A stretch of 64,000 nucleotides of DNA, taken from positions 124,001 to 188,000 of the forward strand of contig NZ_SPQR01000007.1 in the NCBI RefSeq assembly GCF_004766055.1, given 5' to 3'. How positions within the stretch are numbered: position 1 is the first letter of the stretch; the number at the start of each line of letters is the position of its first letter. The position numbers were made by a program, and so were the translations under genes. Shown piece by piece: positions 33,149 to 41,194 of this stretch. The DNA is from Desulfosporosinus sp. Sb-LF (GTDB lineage: Bacteria > Bacillota > Desulfitobacteriia > Desulfitobacteriales > Desulfitobacteriaceae). Below the pieces are notes generated by a model. The model made no database searches. It had not been told where the DNA came from and saw only the letters and a list, made by a program, of their open reading frames with translations.

Positions 33149-33868
33149 ATGGCAGGAATCGCCTTACTTTCGGGTGGCTTGGACTCAACGGTTGCGTTGG
33201 CGCTCTACTTAGAAAAGGACATTGTAAATTTAGCCCTTACTTTTGATTATGGACAAAGGGCCAGTGAAAAAGAAGTTTCTGCCGCACGAAAAATTGCAGA
33301 GTATTATAACATTCCACATCACGTAATTCCCCTACCTTTTTTACAGGAACAGACTCATTCTGCTCTAGTTAATCGTTCTGAGGATTTGCCCAATATGGAA
33401 TTTGAAGAACTTGATCTTCAAGAAATAACGCTCCAAAGTGCTCGTCAGGTATGGGTCCCCAATCGCAATGCCCTTTTCTTAAACATCGCTGCCGTTTTCG
33501 CAGAAAACATGGGAGAATCTACGTCTTTGATTACAGGTTTTAATCGTGAGGAGGCGGCGACGTTTCCAGACAATTCTTTGGAATTTATAGAGGCTATAAA
33601 TCGATGCTTCCTATACTCAACTCAAGAAAAGGTGACCGTAGTGAGTCCCACTTCCATTTTCGCAAAAATGGAGATTGTTAGAGAAGGATTGCGAATGAAT
33701 ATTCCTTTTGAGCATATATGGAGTTGTTATGAAAGTACGGAGAGGGTATGCGGGCAGTGTGAGAGTTGCCAAAGGTTAAAACGTGCCTTGATAAGTAATA
33801 ATGCTCAGGGACTTGTCAATCAACTATTTAATGTCAATGAAGAACTTTGTGAAAAAGAACTTGAATAA
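33149..33868 (+). CDS. queC: 7-cyano-7-deazaguanine synthase
   Basis: A 239-residue ATP-dependent enzyme that converts 7-carboxy-7-deazaguanine and ammonia to preQ0. It has the PP-loop SGGLDSTVALAL near the start, the block QVWVPNRNALFLNIAAVFAE, and TGFNREEAATFPDNS. The C-terminal zinc site CGQCESC has a further Cys in WSCYEST. The start is ATG 33149, three bases after queD and preceded by AAGGAGGAC within its end, so it is tightly co-translated. Confidence 0.96.
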   Translation: MAGIALLSGGLDSTVALALYLEKDIVNLALTFDYGQRASEKEVSAARKIAEYYNIPHHVIPLPFLQEQTHSALVNRSEDLPNMEFEELDLQEITLQSARQVWVPNRNALFLNIAAVFAENMGESTSLITGFNREEAATFPDNSLEFIEAINRCFLYSTQEKVTVVSPTSIFAKMEIVREGLRMNIPFEHIWSCYESTERVCGQCESCQRLKRALISNNAQGLVNQLFNVNEELCEKELE

Positions 33869-33900
33869 GTTTAAACTGCCTGAGAAAAGAGGAAACACTC

Positions 33901-34458
33901 ATGAAATACCATGTATTACAAAAACTTCTGAACTATGATGGCAGTCAACTCCAATCCTTATTTGCCTATAAAAACTTTGGTCTTATGGGTGATAGCATAA
34001 GCGTGTTTCGGGGATCGTGCCGTGTAGAACAAGATGAGATGGTGGATATGGAGGATGTCTTAGCTCAGGACTGGATTTATAGTGAGGACATGTTGCATTT
34101 TATTGTTGAACATTTCGAATTGGATTTAGAAAAGACTATTATTCGTCAAAGGCTATTGATCGCTACGATCAAAGAAGAACTCGAAAAGCTTGGTGTTAAA
34201 ACTCTGAGCCGGAGTGGGGATGACCTTTATGAAGAGGACAAAAAACTCTCGGTGAGTATCAGTACCCTTTCCCCGGTATCCACTCTGATCCATTGTGGAC
34301 TGAATGTGTCGAATAAGAACACGCCGATTCCCACTATTGGCCTGGCGAACCTTCATATTCAGGATGTATTATCGTTTGGAGAGAATGTTGCCAAACAGTA
34401 TTGTGATGAGGTCCTATCTATGCGCCTTGCGCGTTGCAAAGTTCGAGGAGTTCAATAA
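33901..34458 (+). CDS. DUF366-type protein in the queuosine operon
   Basis: A 185-residue soluble protein that I match by eye to DUF366. It has an N-terminal YDGSQLQSLFAYKNFG, then GDSISVFRGSCRV, a HFIVEHFELDLEKTI stretch and a late block STLIHCGLNVSN. The function of this family is not known to me. It sits between queC and queE, and its stop overlaps the queE start (TAATG), so its dose is linked to queE. The start is ATG 33901, after AAAGAGGAAAC. A role in preQ0 or folate handling is inference from place only. Confidence 0.6.
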   Translation: MKYHVLQKLLNYDGSQLQSLFAYKNFGLMGDSISVFRGSCRVEQDEMVDMEDVLAQDWIYSEDMLHFIVEHFELDLEKTIIRQRLLIATIKEELEKLGVKTLSRSGDDLYEEDKKLSVSISTLSPVSTLIHCGLNVSNKNTPIPTIGLANLHIQDVLSFGENVAKQYCDEVLSMRLARCKVRGVQ

Positions 34459-35189
34459 TGCAAAAAATACCTATTACAGAAATTTTTTCGTCGATTCAAG
34501 GGGAAGGTCCATACGTCGGAGTCCGACAAATTTTCCTCCGTATACCCAAGTGCAACTTGGCGTGTCCTTACTGTGATACTGAGACTAAGATGTCACAACA
34601 GTTCCGAATTGAGTCAGTACCTGGTTCTCGGGATTTTAACGAGATGGAAAACCCCGTGCCCCTTGATAAACTATTAGAGTTGCTTCATACCTATGATTTT
34701 TCCATGCATCACTCTCTAAGCATCACAGGAGGAGAGCCCCTTCTTTGGGCCGATGAACTCCAAGTTTTATTACCCATTCTAAAAGAAAAAGGTTTAACAA
34801 TCTATCTTGAGACCAATGGGACTTTGCCGGATCAACTTCTTAAAGTTTTACCTTGGGTCGATATCATCAGTATGGATATAAAATTGCCGTTTAATGGACA
34901 GGCTTTCTGGGATGTTCACGAATCTTTTCTAAGATATAGCTTGCCAAAAGAAGTCTTTGTAAAAATTGTCGTTCATGAGGAAACTATCTCGAAAGATCTA
35001 CAACAAGCCTGTGACCTAATTGCAAGAGTTGACCCATCGATTCTAACAATTTTACAACCTGTTACCAAAACAAAAAATATTAATGTTCCCAAGCCTTACC
35101 AACTCTTAGAGTGGCAAAACCTTTTTCTGAAGAAACTTATTAACGTTCGAGTCATTCCTCAAACACACGTTTATATTGGACAGCTTTAA
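34458..35189 (+). CDS. queE: 7-carboxy-7-deazaguanine synthase (radical SAM)
   Basis: A 243-residue radical-SAM enzyme that contracts 6-carboxy-tetrahydropterin to 7-carboxy-7-deazaguanine. The N-terminal block is EIFSSIQGEGPYVG. The [4Fe-4S] motif is CNLACPYC (Cx3Cx2C). SITGGEPLL and YLETNGTLP follow. The start is ATG 34458, after GAGGAG, overlapping the previous stop by one base; a longer ORF from 34434 starts inside the previous gene. It is followed by folE at 46 bases. Confidence 0.95.
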   Translation: MQKIPITEIFSSIQGEGPYVGVRQIFLRIPKCNLACPYCDTETKMSQQFRIESVPGSRDFNEMENPVPLDKLLELLHTYDFSMHHSLSITGGEPLLWADELQVLLPILKEKGLTIYLETNGTLPDQLLKVLPWVDIISMDIKLPFNGQAFWDVHESFLRYSLPKEVFVKIVVHEETISKDLQQACDLIARVDPSILTILQPVTKTKNINVPKPYQLLEWQNLFLKKLINVRVIPQTHVYIGQL

Positions 35190-35235
35190 TATTCGTTTAA
35201 CGGGGAGACTATGAGGGTAAAGGAGAAGAAGAGCA

Positions 35236-35808
35236 ATGGGGATGGATTTAGAAAAAATCGAGAAAGCCGTTTACATGATTTTGGAGGCCATAGGGGAAGA
35301 CCCTGAACGTGAAGGATTAATAGATACACCGAAGCGTGTAGCCAGAATGTATGATGAGGTATTTGCCGGGTTACATGACGATCCTAGTCGACACTTAAAA
35401 GTACAATTTTCAGAAGAGCATGAAGAGATGGTAATTGTTAAGGATATTCCTGTCTATTCCATGTGCGAACATCATCTTGTACCCTTTTACGGAAAGGCCC
35501 ATATTGCTTATATCCCGCGGAAGGGGAAAATTACTGGGTTATCAAAATTTGCTCGTGTCGTTGAAGGGTTTGCACGCAGACCGCAGCTTCAGGAACGTTT
35601 GACATCGCAAATCGCCAATGCTATCATGGGCGAACTTGACCCACTCGGTGTTGTGGTTGTGATTGAGGCAGAGCATATGTGTATGACCATGAGAGGTGTT
35701 AAGAAGGCAGGTTCACAAACATTAACGTCTGCAGTTCGTGGGATCTTCAAAACTAATTCCATTACAAGATCTGAGGCTTTTTCGCTGATTCAGGGATACA
35801 AACGCTAA
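35236..35808 (+). CDS. folE: GTP cyclohydrolase I
   Basis: A 190-residue enzyme that opens GTP to 7,8-dihydroneopterin triphosphate, the shared precursor of folate and queuosine. Motifs are [15 protein letters not shown], the zinc/active-site [31 protein letters not shown], and [15 protein letters not shown] with the second Cys. All zinc ligands are present, so this is the classic zinc-dependent type IA. The start is ATG 35236, after AAAGGAG. Its presence next to queD, queC and queE means that every step from GTP to preQ0 is encoded here. Confidence 0.97.
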   Translation: MGMDLEKIEKAVYMILEAIGEDPEREGLIDTPKRVARMYDEVFAGLHDDPSRHLKVQFSEEHEEMVIVKDIPVYSMCEHHLVPFYGKAHIAYIPRKGKITGLSKFARVVEGFARRPQLQERLTSQIANAIMGELDPLGVVVVIEAEHMCMTMRGVKKAGSQTLTSAVRGIFKTNSITRSEAFSLIQGYKR

Positions 35809-35821
35809 GAAAGAGGTAATC

Positions 35822-36016
35822 ATGGGTAATCAACCAACAAACCCGTCCGTTCCCCAAGGAAAGATAGAACTTATTGCCACTCTAAGGTTGGGTTTAAATG
35901 GTGAACTCTACAAGATAGTTGATTTTCTTAATAAGAATTTGAAAGATCATAGACTAATGTTTGGCTTAACAAAAAAAGACGATAAGATGGTAATCTCTGT
36001 CTACGAAGTAGAGTGA
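35822..36016 (+). CDS. ypmA: YpmA-like small protein (DUF4264)
   Basis: A 64-residue protein with the pattern of the YpmA family: IELIATLRLGLNGELYKIVD followed by NLKDHRLMFGL and VISVYE. The function is unknown; it is common in spore-forming Firmicutes. The start is ATG 35822, after AAAGAGGTAATC. It lies 13 bases after folE and 14 bases before surE, so it is probably in the same transcript. Confidence 0.75.
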   Translation: MGNQPTNPSVPQGKIELIATLRLGLNGELYKIVDFLNKNLKDHRLMFGLTKKDDKMVISVYEVE

Positions 36017-36030
36017 GTGGGGGGAATGGA

Positions 36031-36783
36031 ATGCATATTTTACTGACAAATGATGATGGCTATCATGCACCTGGGATTCAAACTTTACACCGAATCCTTA
36101 GATTACACACAAACCATGAAATTAGCATTGTTGCCCCGGAAGGTCAGCGTTCAGCTACTGGACACTCTATCACTTTGTTTCAGCCTCTATTTATTTCAGA
36201 ACATAATCTTGAAGGACAGCGGGGGTATGCTATTAGCGGAACTCCTTCTGACTGCGTTAAACTTGCGATTCAGGGGGGGCTTATTCCCAAACCTGATCTC
36301 CTTATTTCAGGTATAAACCATGGCCCAAACTTAGGTACGGATATTTTTTATTCGGGAACTGTCTCTGCAGCGATGGAAGGTGTATTACTCGGGGTTCCTT
36401 CGATAGCGGTATCTTTAGCAAGCTTTGAGCTTGTGGATTTTGAACCAGCAGCAAATTTTTTAGTAAAACAATTAGATTTCATCATTCAGCATCATCGGGA
36501 AGGATTAGTCAATATCAATATTCCGGGCAAGCCTGAGTCTGAGTGGCGTGGTCTAAAAGTAACTAGATTAGGCAAAGCTATTTATGATAATGTTTTCGAA
36601 CGTCGTGTTGACCCACATGGAAGGACCTATTTTTGGCAGTCTGGAAATTTGACTCAAGACCTTGAAGACGATACAGATTTAAGAGCGATACAGGAAGACT
36701 TTATTTCCATCACACCTATGCATAGCGATTTAACGGATTTCAAGTGTCTTCAGCCCTGGCAAACCGTTTTTAACCGGAAATAA
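36031..36783 (+). CDS. surE: 5'/3'-nucleotidase SurE
   Basis: A 250-residue metal-dependent phosphatase of nucleotides and short polyphosphates, linked to stationary-phase survival. The N-terminal ILLTNDDGYHAPGI has the metal Asp pair. Next come VAPEGQRSATGHSIT, GTPSDCVKLAIQ and SGINHGPNLGTDIFYSGTVSAAMEG. The start is ATG 36031, using GGGGGGAA before it. It ends at a strong hairpin, probably the last gene of the queuosine operon. Confidence 0.96.
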   Translation: MHILLTNDDGYHAPGIQTLHRILRLHTNHEISIVAPEGQRSATGHSITLFQPLFISEHNLEGQRGYAISGTPSDCVKLAIQGGLIPKPDLLISGINHGPNLGTDIFYSGTVSAAMEGVLLGVPSIAVSLASFELVDFEPAANFLVKQLDFIIQHHREGLVNINIPGKPESEWRGLKVTRLGKAIYDNVFERRVDPHGRTYFWQSGNLTQDLEDDTDLRAIQEDFISITPMHSDLTDFKCLQPWQTVFNRK

Positions 36784-36818
36784 TTAAAGGAGTACAGAAT
36801 TTCTGTACTCCTTTAATT
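36782..36818. terminator. Bidirectional hairpin between surE and the SASP gene
   Basis: Perfect 18-bp complement (36782-36799 with 36801-36818) with A/T-rich outer pairs. It serves convergent genes on both sides. Confidence 0.8.
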
Positions 36819-36839
36819 TAACTTTAGATAGTTTTTAAG

Positions 36840-37073
36840 TTACAGGGAAGTCGTACTATTAAGAGATTCCTTTGCTCTGCGAATCATTGTTTTAACCATA
36901 CTACCACCGATTCTTCCTCCCACATGACCACATTCCCGAGAAGTCATATTTTCCCATCCTTGAGTTTTAATCTTCGAACTTAGGCCTAATTCTTCTGCAA
37001 CTTCCCATTTGAATTGTTCCAACACAGACTCTGGAAGGATACCACTGTTGTTCCGATTGTTTTTTCGGCTCAT
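36840..37073 (-). CDS. Alpha/beta-type small acid-soluble spore protein
   Basis: A 77-residue SASP that coats and protects spore DNA. It matches the family: residues 16-30 have a GPR-protease-like site (EQFKWEVAEELGL, normally K-Y-E-I-A). SRECGHVGGRIGGSMVKTMI is the DNA-binding C-terminal signature. An unusual N-terminal extension (SRKNNRNNSGILPE) precedes it. The start is ATG 37073, after GGAG nine bases upstream on the minus strand. Expression would be forespore-specific (family knowledge). It is convergent with surE. Confidence 0.92.
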   Translation of the reverse strand: MSRKNNRNNSGILPESVLEQFKWEVAEELGLSSKIKTQGWENMTSRECGHVGGRIGGSMVKTMIRRAKESLNSTTSL

Positions 37074-37196
37074 TTATGACATCTCCTCTCATTCTATATC
37101 TTTGGGACAGTTGTAGTATTCACATATTGTTGGCGATTTATAGTGTTCAAATTATGGATAGTAAATGTCTTTTTGCTAATGGAGGAAGTTTAATTT

Positions 37197-37454
37197 ATGA
37201 TTATGGAAACTTTTATCGTTTACTTTATCCTTTTTATTGTTACATTTTCTTACCCCGGGTTCAGAAACAAAGAAAAACCAAATACATTATTAAAGTTGCT
37301 GGCAGTTCCCGCACTTTTAGGCGTTATAATGGTTCTTTTAACGGTTATTAAGGTCTACTTTGTCTATAAATTTTTAGTTCTTTTATTTATTCTTGGAACA
37401 TTTCTTTTGTCATATTGGCAATTAGGGGATCAAATTCGCCGCTGGTGGAAATAA
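37197..37454 (+). CDS. Small membrane protein, unknown
   Basis: An 85-residue protein with about three hydrophobic helices (residues 5-20, 32-48 and 55-75) and a basic, Trp-rich end (DQIRRWWK). The start is ATG 37197 (or ATG 37203), after GGAGGAAG. I do not recognise it. It is convergent with the SpoVB-like gene, 12 bases away. Confidence 0.55.
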   Translation: MIMETFIVYFILFIVTFSYPGFRNKEKPNTLLKLLAVPALLGVIMVLLTVIKVYFVYKFLVLLFILGTFLLSYWQLGDQIRRWWK

Positions 37455-37466
37455 CTTAGAACTCAT

Positions 37467-39011
37467 TTAAAGATTGATAAATTTGCCAATCCACGGAAGA
37501 CGTTTCAAATCTGTGAACGTTACGCCACCATTGATAAATAATATCATACTGTAAAGTGTAAATCCGAGTGAAAATTCAATGAGATAACCAATGACGTTTC
37601 CCCCGAAGATCGGGTCCAAAAAATGAAAAACGAGCAGCATGCCGATTCCTCCACTAACAGGTTGGAGGACGAATCGTTGAAGGTCTAACGCCATTCCTGT
37701 GTACCGGGCAATTGCCGTGATATTTAGGGCAGCCATAATAAAAAAACCAATTGTATAGGCCCAAGCTGTTCCACGGAGGCCCCATTGGGGAAGGCCTGTT
37801 AGATAGATTAAGACTGGAATGCGAATGATCGCCGCAATGATGGAATGAAGGACAGGAAGTTGAACCTTCCCAAGTCCTTGAAGTATTCCGGTTGTGGTTT
37901 GTTGAATATAGGAAAAAATACCCCCCAAAGCTAACACACGCAGAACGGGAGCGATATCCATACTTCTGAAAAATGCTGTGAGTGGCCGGGAAAAATAAAA
38001 TAGAATAATCAGGCAAGGAATTCCGATAAGAATCGTTAACCGAATGGCTTCTGCACTGCGGGCTCGGACGATGTGAAATTGGCGTCGTGCAGCTGCTTCG
38101 GAAATCGCAGGGACCAGTGAAGTTGCTAAGGCAAAGGTAAAGACACTCGGGAAAGTAAGTAACGTAAAAGCTGCACCTCCAAGTTGCCCGAATAAAGTAG
38201 TTGCTGCCCGCGCTCCATATCCGGCTACTTGAAGGCGCATGGGAATGAGCATGGCATCCAAGGCAGATAAACCTGTGGAAAACAGCCTTCCTACGGTTAC
38301 AGGAGAAGCAAGGTGCCATAATTGGCTCATGATGAGCCGTGAGGAATAACCGGATTCCTGACTTTTCTCAGTGAAGTTGGGCTTAACCCTCCGATACTGA
38401 AGAGCAATGGCCAATAAACCAACCAGTTCTCCTGCTAACATGCCCAAAGCTAATCCTGCCGCAGCCCATTCTACTCCGTCCCGGAGAAGCCTAATGGCTA
38501 TAGTATAACCGACTATGACTCGTACAATTTGTTCGCAAATCTGGCTAATCGCTGTCGGGATCATGTTTTGTAAACCTTGGAAGTAGCCGCGAAAAGCCGA
38601 AGACACGGAAACAATAAAAATGGCTGGGGTACAAATTAGAAATATATTAAGTACCCTAGGATCTGGAAAAATTCGATGAGCGAGGTATGGAGTAAGGAAA
38701 TAGAGAACGGTTGATACAACGGCACCTGAAATACTGAGAAACCAAAGGGCCAGACGGAAGATAGCTTGGGCTTGGCGTACACGCCCAAGGGACACTTCTT
38801 CGGAGACCATTTTCGCAATCGCCAAGGGAATGCCGGCGGTGGTGAAGACAAGGGCCAACATGTAGATCGGGAATACCATGTTAAAAAGACCATAGGCTTC
38901 ACCCCCAATATTGTTCATGATTAGATATTGGAAAGTAAAGCCCAGAATACGGTTTAACAGATTAGCTCCCAAGAGTATGGTCGCTCCGTAGACAAAAGTC
39001 CTTTTCGGCAT
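37467..39011 (-). CDS. spoVB: SpoVB-like MOP-superfamily flippase
   Basis: A 514-residue integral membrane protein of the MurJ/SpoVB/MATE-like group, with about 14 TM helices. It begins with VYGATILLGANLLNRILGF and keeps the SpoVB blocks GEAYGLFNMVFPIYMLALVF, GIPLAIAKMVSEE and GYFQGLQNMIPTAISQ. The family moves lipid-linked precursors for cortex or wall peptidoglycan. The start is ATG 39011, after GGAGGG on the minus strand; ATG 39023 lies upstream of that site. Assignment to SpoVB over other polysaccharide flippases is likely but not certain. Confidence 0.85.
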   Translation of the reverse strand: MPKRTFVYGATILLGANLLNRILGFTFQYLIMNNIGGEAYGLFNMVFPIYMLALVFTTAGIPLAIAKMVSEEVSLGRVRQAQAIFRLALWFLSISGAVVSTVLYFLTPYLAHRIFPDPRVLNIFLICTPAIFIVSVSSAFRGYFQGLQNMIPTAISQICEQIVRVIVGYTIAIRLLRDGVEWAAAGLALGMLAGELVGLLAIALQYRRVKPNFTEKSQESGYSSRLIMSQLWHLASPVTVGRLFSTGLSALDAMLIPMRLQVAGYGARAATTLFGQLGGAAFTLLTFPSVFTFALATSLVPAISEAAARRQFHIVRARSAEAIRLTILIGIPCLIILFYFSRPLTAFFRSMDIAPVLRVLALGGIFSYIQQTTTGILQGLGKVQLPVLHSIIAAIIRIPVLIYLTGLPQWGLRGTAWAYTIGFFIMAALNITAIARYTGMALDLQRFVLQPVSGGIGMLLVFHFLDPIFGGNVIGYLIEFSLGFTLYSMILFINGGVTFTDLKRLPWIGKFINL

Positions 39012-39167
39012 AAAACCCTCCAATATCGTAGTTGACGAAATAGTAAACTATTATGGGGTCAAGTTTTCCTTAATAACCATATGCTTGTGGAAAAAAAGAA
39101 ATGCTTTTCTCTGGGGGAATATTGCTATAAAAGTGGGGCATTCTACCTCCGAATAGGAGGAATCAAA

Positions 39168-40340
39168 GTGTGGAAACTCATTAAAAATGCAAAACTTTAT
39201 ACTCCTGAACTGATTGAGGATACGGACGTTCTAATTGTTGGCAAGTGTATAGCGGCTATAGGAAAGAAATTGCTCTTTCCCGACTTTGTGAAAGGAGATG
39301 TGATTGATCTTCAAGGCAAAACAATGGTCCCAGGGTTTATCGATGCTCATGTGCATATATGCGGAGGAGGGGGAGAAGCAGGCCCGTCATCGCGTACTCC
39401 AGAAATTCAACTTTCCCAATTAACTCGAGGGGGAACGACGACGGTTGTTGGCTGTTTAGGGACCGATTCCGTATCCCGTTCTATGTCAGAACTTCTCGTT
39501 AAGGCTCAAGCACTTGAAGATGAGGGAATTTCGTCGTTTGTCTATAGTGGTGCCTACCAGGTACCGACTAGGACTCTGTTACCGACATTACAACAGGACT
39601 TGGTGTTGATCAAAAAAGTCATAGGTGCAGGAGAAATCGCGATATCGGATCATCGTTCGGCCCAACCTCAAATAGCGGAACTTGAGCATTTAGCTGCTGA
39701 GGCTCGAGTAGGAGGGATGCTTGGAGGAAAAGCTGGGGTGGTTCATCTCCATCTTGGAGAGGGAAAGCAAGGATTGCAACCCATTTGGACGATTCTTGAT
39801 CAAACCGAGATTCCCATTACGCAATTTATGCCTACTCACATTAACCGCACGCATTCTCTCCTGGAACAAGGGATTCAATTTCTAATCGCAGGTGGATGTA
39901 TTGACCTTACTGCTGGATGTGACGATTTTCCTGCGGAACTGCAGGTACCTGCTGTCTTGCATTTGTTACACGAACGTCAAATCCTTAATGATCGGGTCAC
40001 CGTGACTTCTGATGGGAATGGAAGTATGCCCCAATACAACGAAGCTGGCGTGCTTGTTGGCATGGGCGTCGGTTCGGTAGAGGTTCTGTGGCGTGATGTT
40101 AGAGAGTCAGTGTTACGCTTTGGACTTCCCATGGAGGTTGCTTTGCGAACAATTACCTCTAATGTGGCAAATGTACTTCACTTAGAACACAAAGGTATGA
40201 TTCGTGTCGGTTATGATGCAGATCTAGTGGTCCTGGATGAAGATTTACAGGTCCAGGATGTCTGGGCAATGGGGATTCATATGGTAGACAATAAAGAAAC
40301 ACGGGTTTGGGGGACCTACGAAAAACACCGCGGGCCATAA
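39168..40340 (+). CDS. iadA: Beta-aspartyl-dipeptidase
   Basis: A 390-residue amidohydrolase-superfamily enzyme that removes N-terminal beta-aspartyl residues from isoaspartyl dipeptides, a protein-repair waste route. It has the zinc motif FIDAHVHICGGGGEAG, then SQLTRGGTTTVVGCLGTD. EIAISDHRSAQP, PTHINRTHSL, and the catalytic Asp block VTVTSDGNGSMPQYN follow. The start is GTG 39168, after AGGAGG seven bases away; the longer ORF from 39081 is rejected for lack of a ribosome site. A terminator follows. Confidence 0.94.
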   Translation: MWKLIKNAKLYTPELIEDTDVLIVGKCIAAIGKKLLFPDFVKGDVIDLQGKTMVPGFIDAHVHICGGGGEAGPSSRTPEIQLSQLTRGGTTTVVGCLGTDSVSRSMSELLVKAQALEDEGISSFVYSGAYQVPTRTLLPTLQQDLVLIKKVIGAGEIAISDHRSAQPQIAELEHLAAEARVGGMLGGKAGVVHLHLGEGKQGLQPIWTILDQTEIPITQFMPTHINRTHSLLEQGIQFLIAGGCIDLTAGCDDFPAELQVPAVLHLLHERQILNDRVTVTSDGNGSMPQYNEAGVLVGMGVGSVEVLWRDVRESVLRFGLPMEVALRTITSNVANVLHLEHKGMIRVGYDADLVVLDEDLQVQDVWAMGIHMVDNKETRVWGTYEKHRGP

Positions 40341-40377
40341 AATACTTCTTATGAGGTATATATAGACTTTAGAAAGC

Positions 40378-40422
40378 AAAAAGAGCTATTTGCGATCATT
40401 TCGCAAAACAGCTCTTTTTATG
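40378..40422 (+). terminator. iadA terminator
   Basis: Two-part stem AAAAAGAGCT/AGCTCTTTTT and inner TTTGCGA/TCGCAAA (40378-40387 with 40410-40419), followed by T-rich sequence. Confidence 0.85.
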
Positions 40423-40490
40423 ATTTTTCTGAATATGTTTAAATACAACTATTAATAAACAAATTCAGGTAACGGTTCCTTACTTTTGGA

Positions 40491-40519
40491 TTGAAGTTGT
40501 TCGGAGAGAATGATAAACT
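40491..40519 (+). promoter_or_regulatory. Candidate tetR promoter
   Basis: TTGAAG (40491-40496), a 17-base spacer, then TAAACT (40514-40519). The operator begins at the next base. Confidence 0.45.
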
Positions 40520-40541
40520 GATGTTAGTAGAAACTAACATC
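40520..40541. promoter_or_regulatory. Perfect inverted repeat, likely TetR operator
   Basis: GATGTTAGT-AGAA-ACTAACATC: 9-bp arms and a 4-base spacer, just downstream of the candidate -10 box and upstream of the TetR start. It matches the usual layout of a TetR self-operator. Confidence 0.65.
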
Positions 40542-40568
40542 ATTTTCGCAAGTAGGGAGAATAAAGCT

Positions 40569-41147
40569 GTGTTTTTAAATACAGAAGATAAAATCTTAAA
40601 TGCCTCCATAGTTCTTTTCTCTCAAAAAGGATATAACGCAGTGACAACTAAAGAAATTGCTAAAGAAGCTGGCGTAAGCGAAATGACACTTTTTAGGCAT
40701 TTCGAAAGCAAGCATAATTTATTTGAAAAGGCATTTGATAAATTCGTATTTTCTCCTGAATTTAGAGCTTTATTTGAAGGATTAGAATGGGATTTAGAAA
40801 AAGATTTAACGAAAATATGTTCCTCTTATCAAGATACATTATATAAAAATCAAAAGATTATTTTAATGCATTTAAAGAATGATGAATTGAACCCACAATT
40901 TGATGCGACATTGTTTAAGTTTCCTAATGAGTTGAAGAGACTATTGTCTCGCTATTTCGAAAAAATGAGGGATAGAGGGGTCATACAGGAAAATCCTGAA
41001 GCATTGGCCACCACTTTTTTAACGACAAACTTCGGTTTATTTATTACCTTTTTGATTATGAATAAGCTAACCTTTGACACAGATATCCAAGTATGTATTT
41101 CAAGTTTTGTTAAAATTTTCGCAAAAGGAATAACCTGTTCTATGTAG
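40569..41147 (+). CDS. TetR-family regulator, AT-rich
   Basis: A 192-residue TetR-family repressor. The N-terminal helix-turn-helix reads VTTKEIAKEAGVSEMTLFRHFESKHNLF in two halves, and an all-helical ligand-binding and dimer domain follows. The start is GTG 40569, eight bases after AGGGAGA; the longer ORF from 40491 overlaps the promoter and operator and is rejected. The gene looks more AT-rich than its neighbours, which hints at separate origin. A perfect palindrome lies in its leader. It precedes the activase gene by 47 bases on the same strand and probably controls it. Confidence 0.88.
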   Translation: MFLNTEDKILNASIVLFSQKGYNAVTTKEIAKEAGVSEMTLFRHFESKHNLFEKAFDKFVFSPEFRALFEGLEWDLEKDLTKICSSYQDTLYKNQKIILMHLKNDELNPQFDATLFKFPNELKRLLSRYFEKMRDRGVIQENPEALATTFLTTNFGLFITFLIMNKLTFDTDIQVCISSFVKIFAKGITCSM

Positions 41148-41194
41148 TTTCGCAATTATCAATTCACAAATGTTATACATAGTGGAGGAATAAA

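Noticed and set aside
37654-38319. 221-codon minus-strand frame inside spoVB-like gene
   Set aside because: It is out of frame with the flippase and Cys/Ser/His-rich, as expected for a shadow frame.
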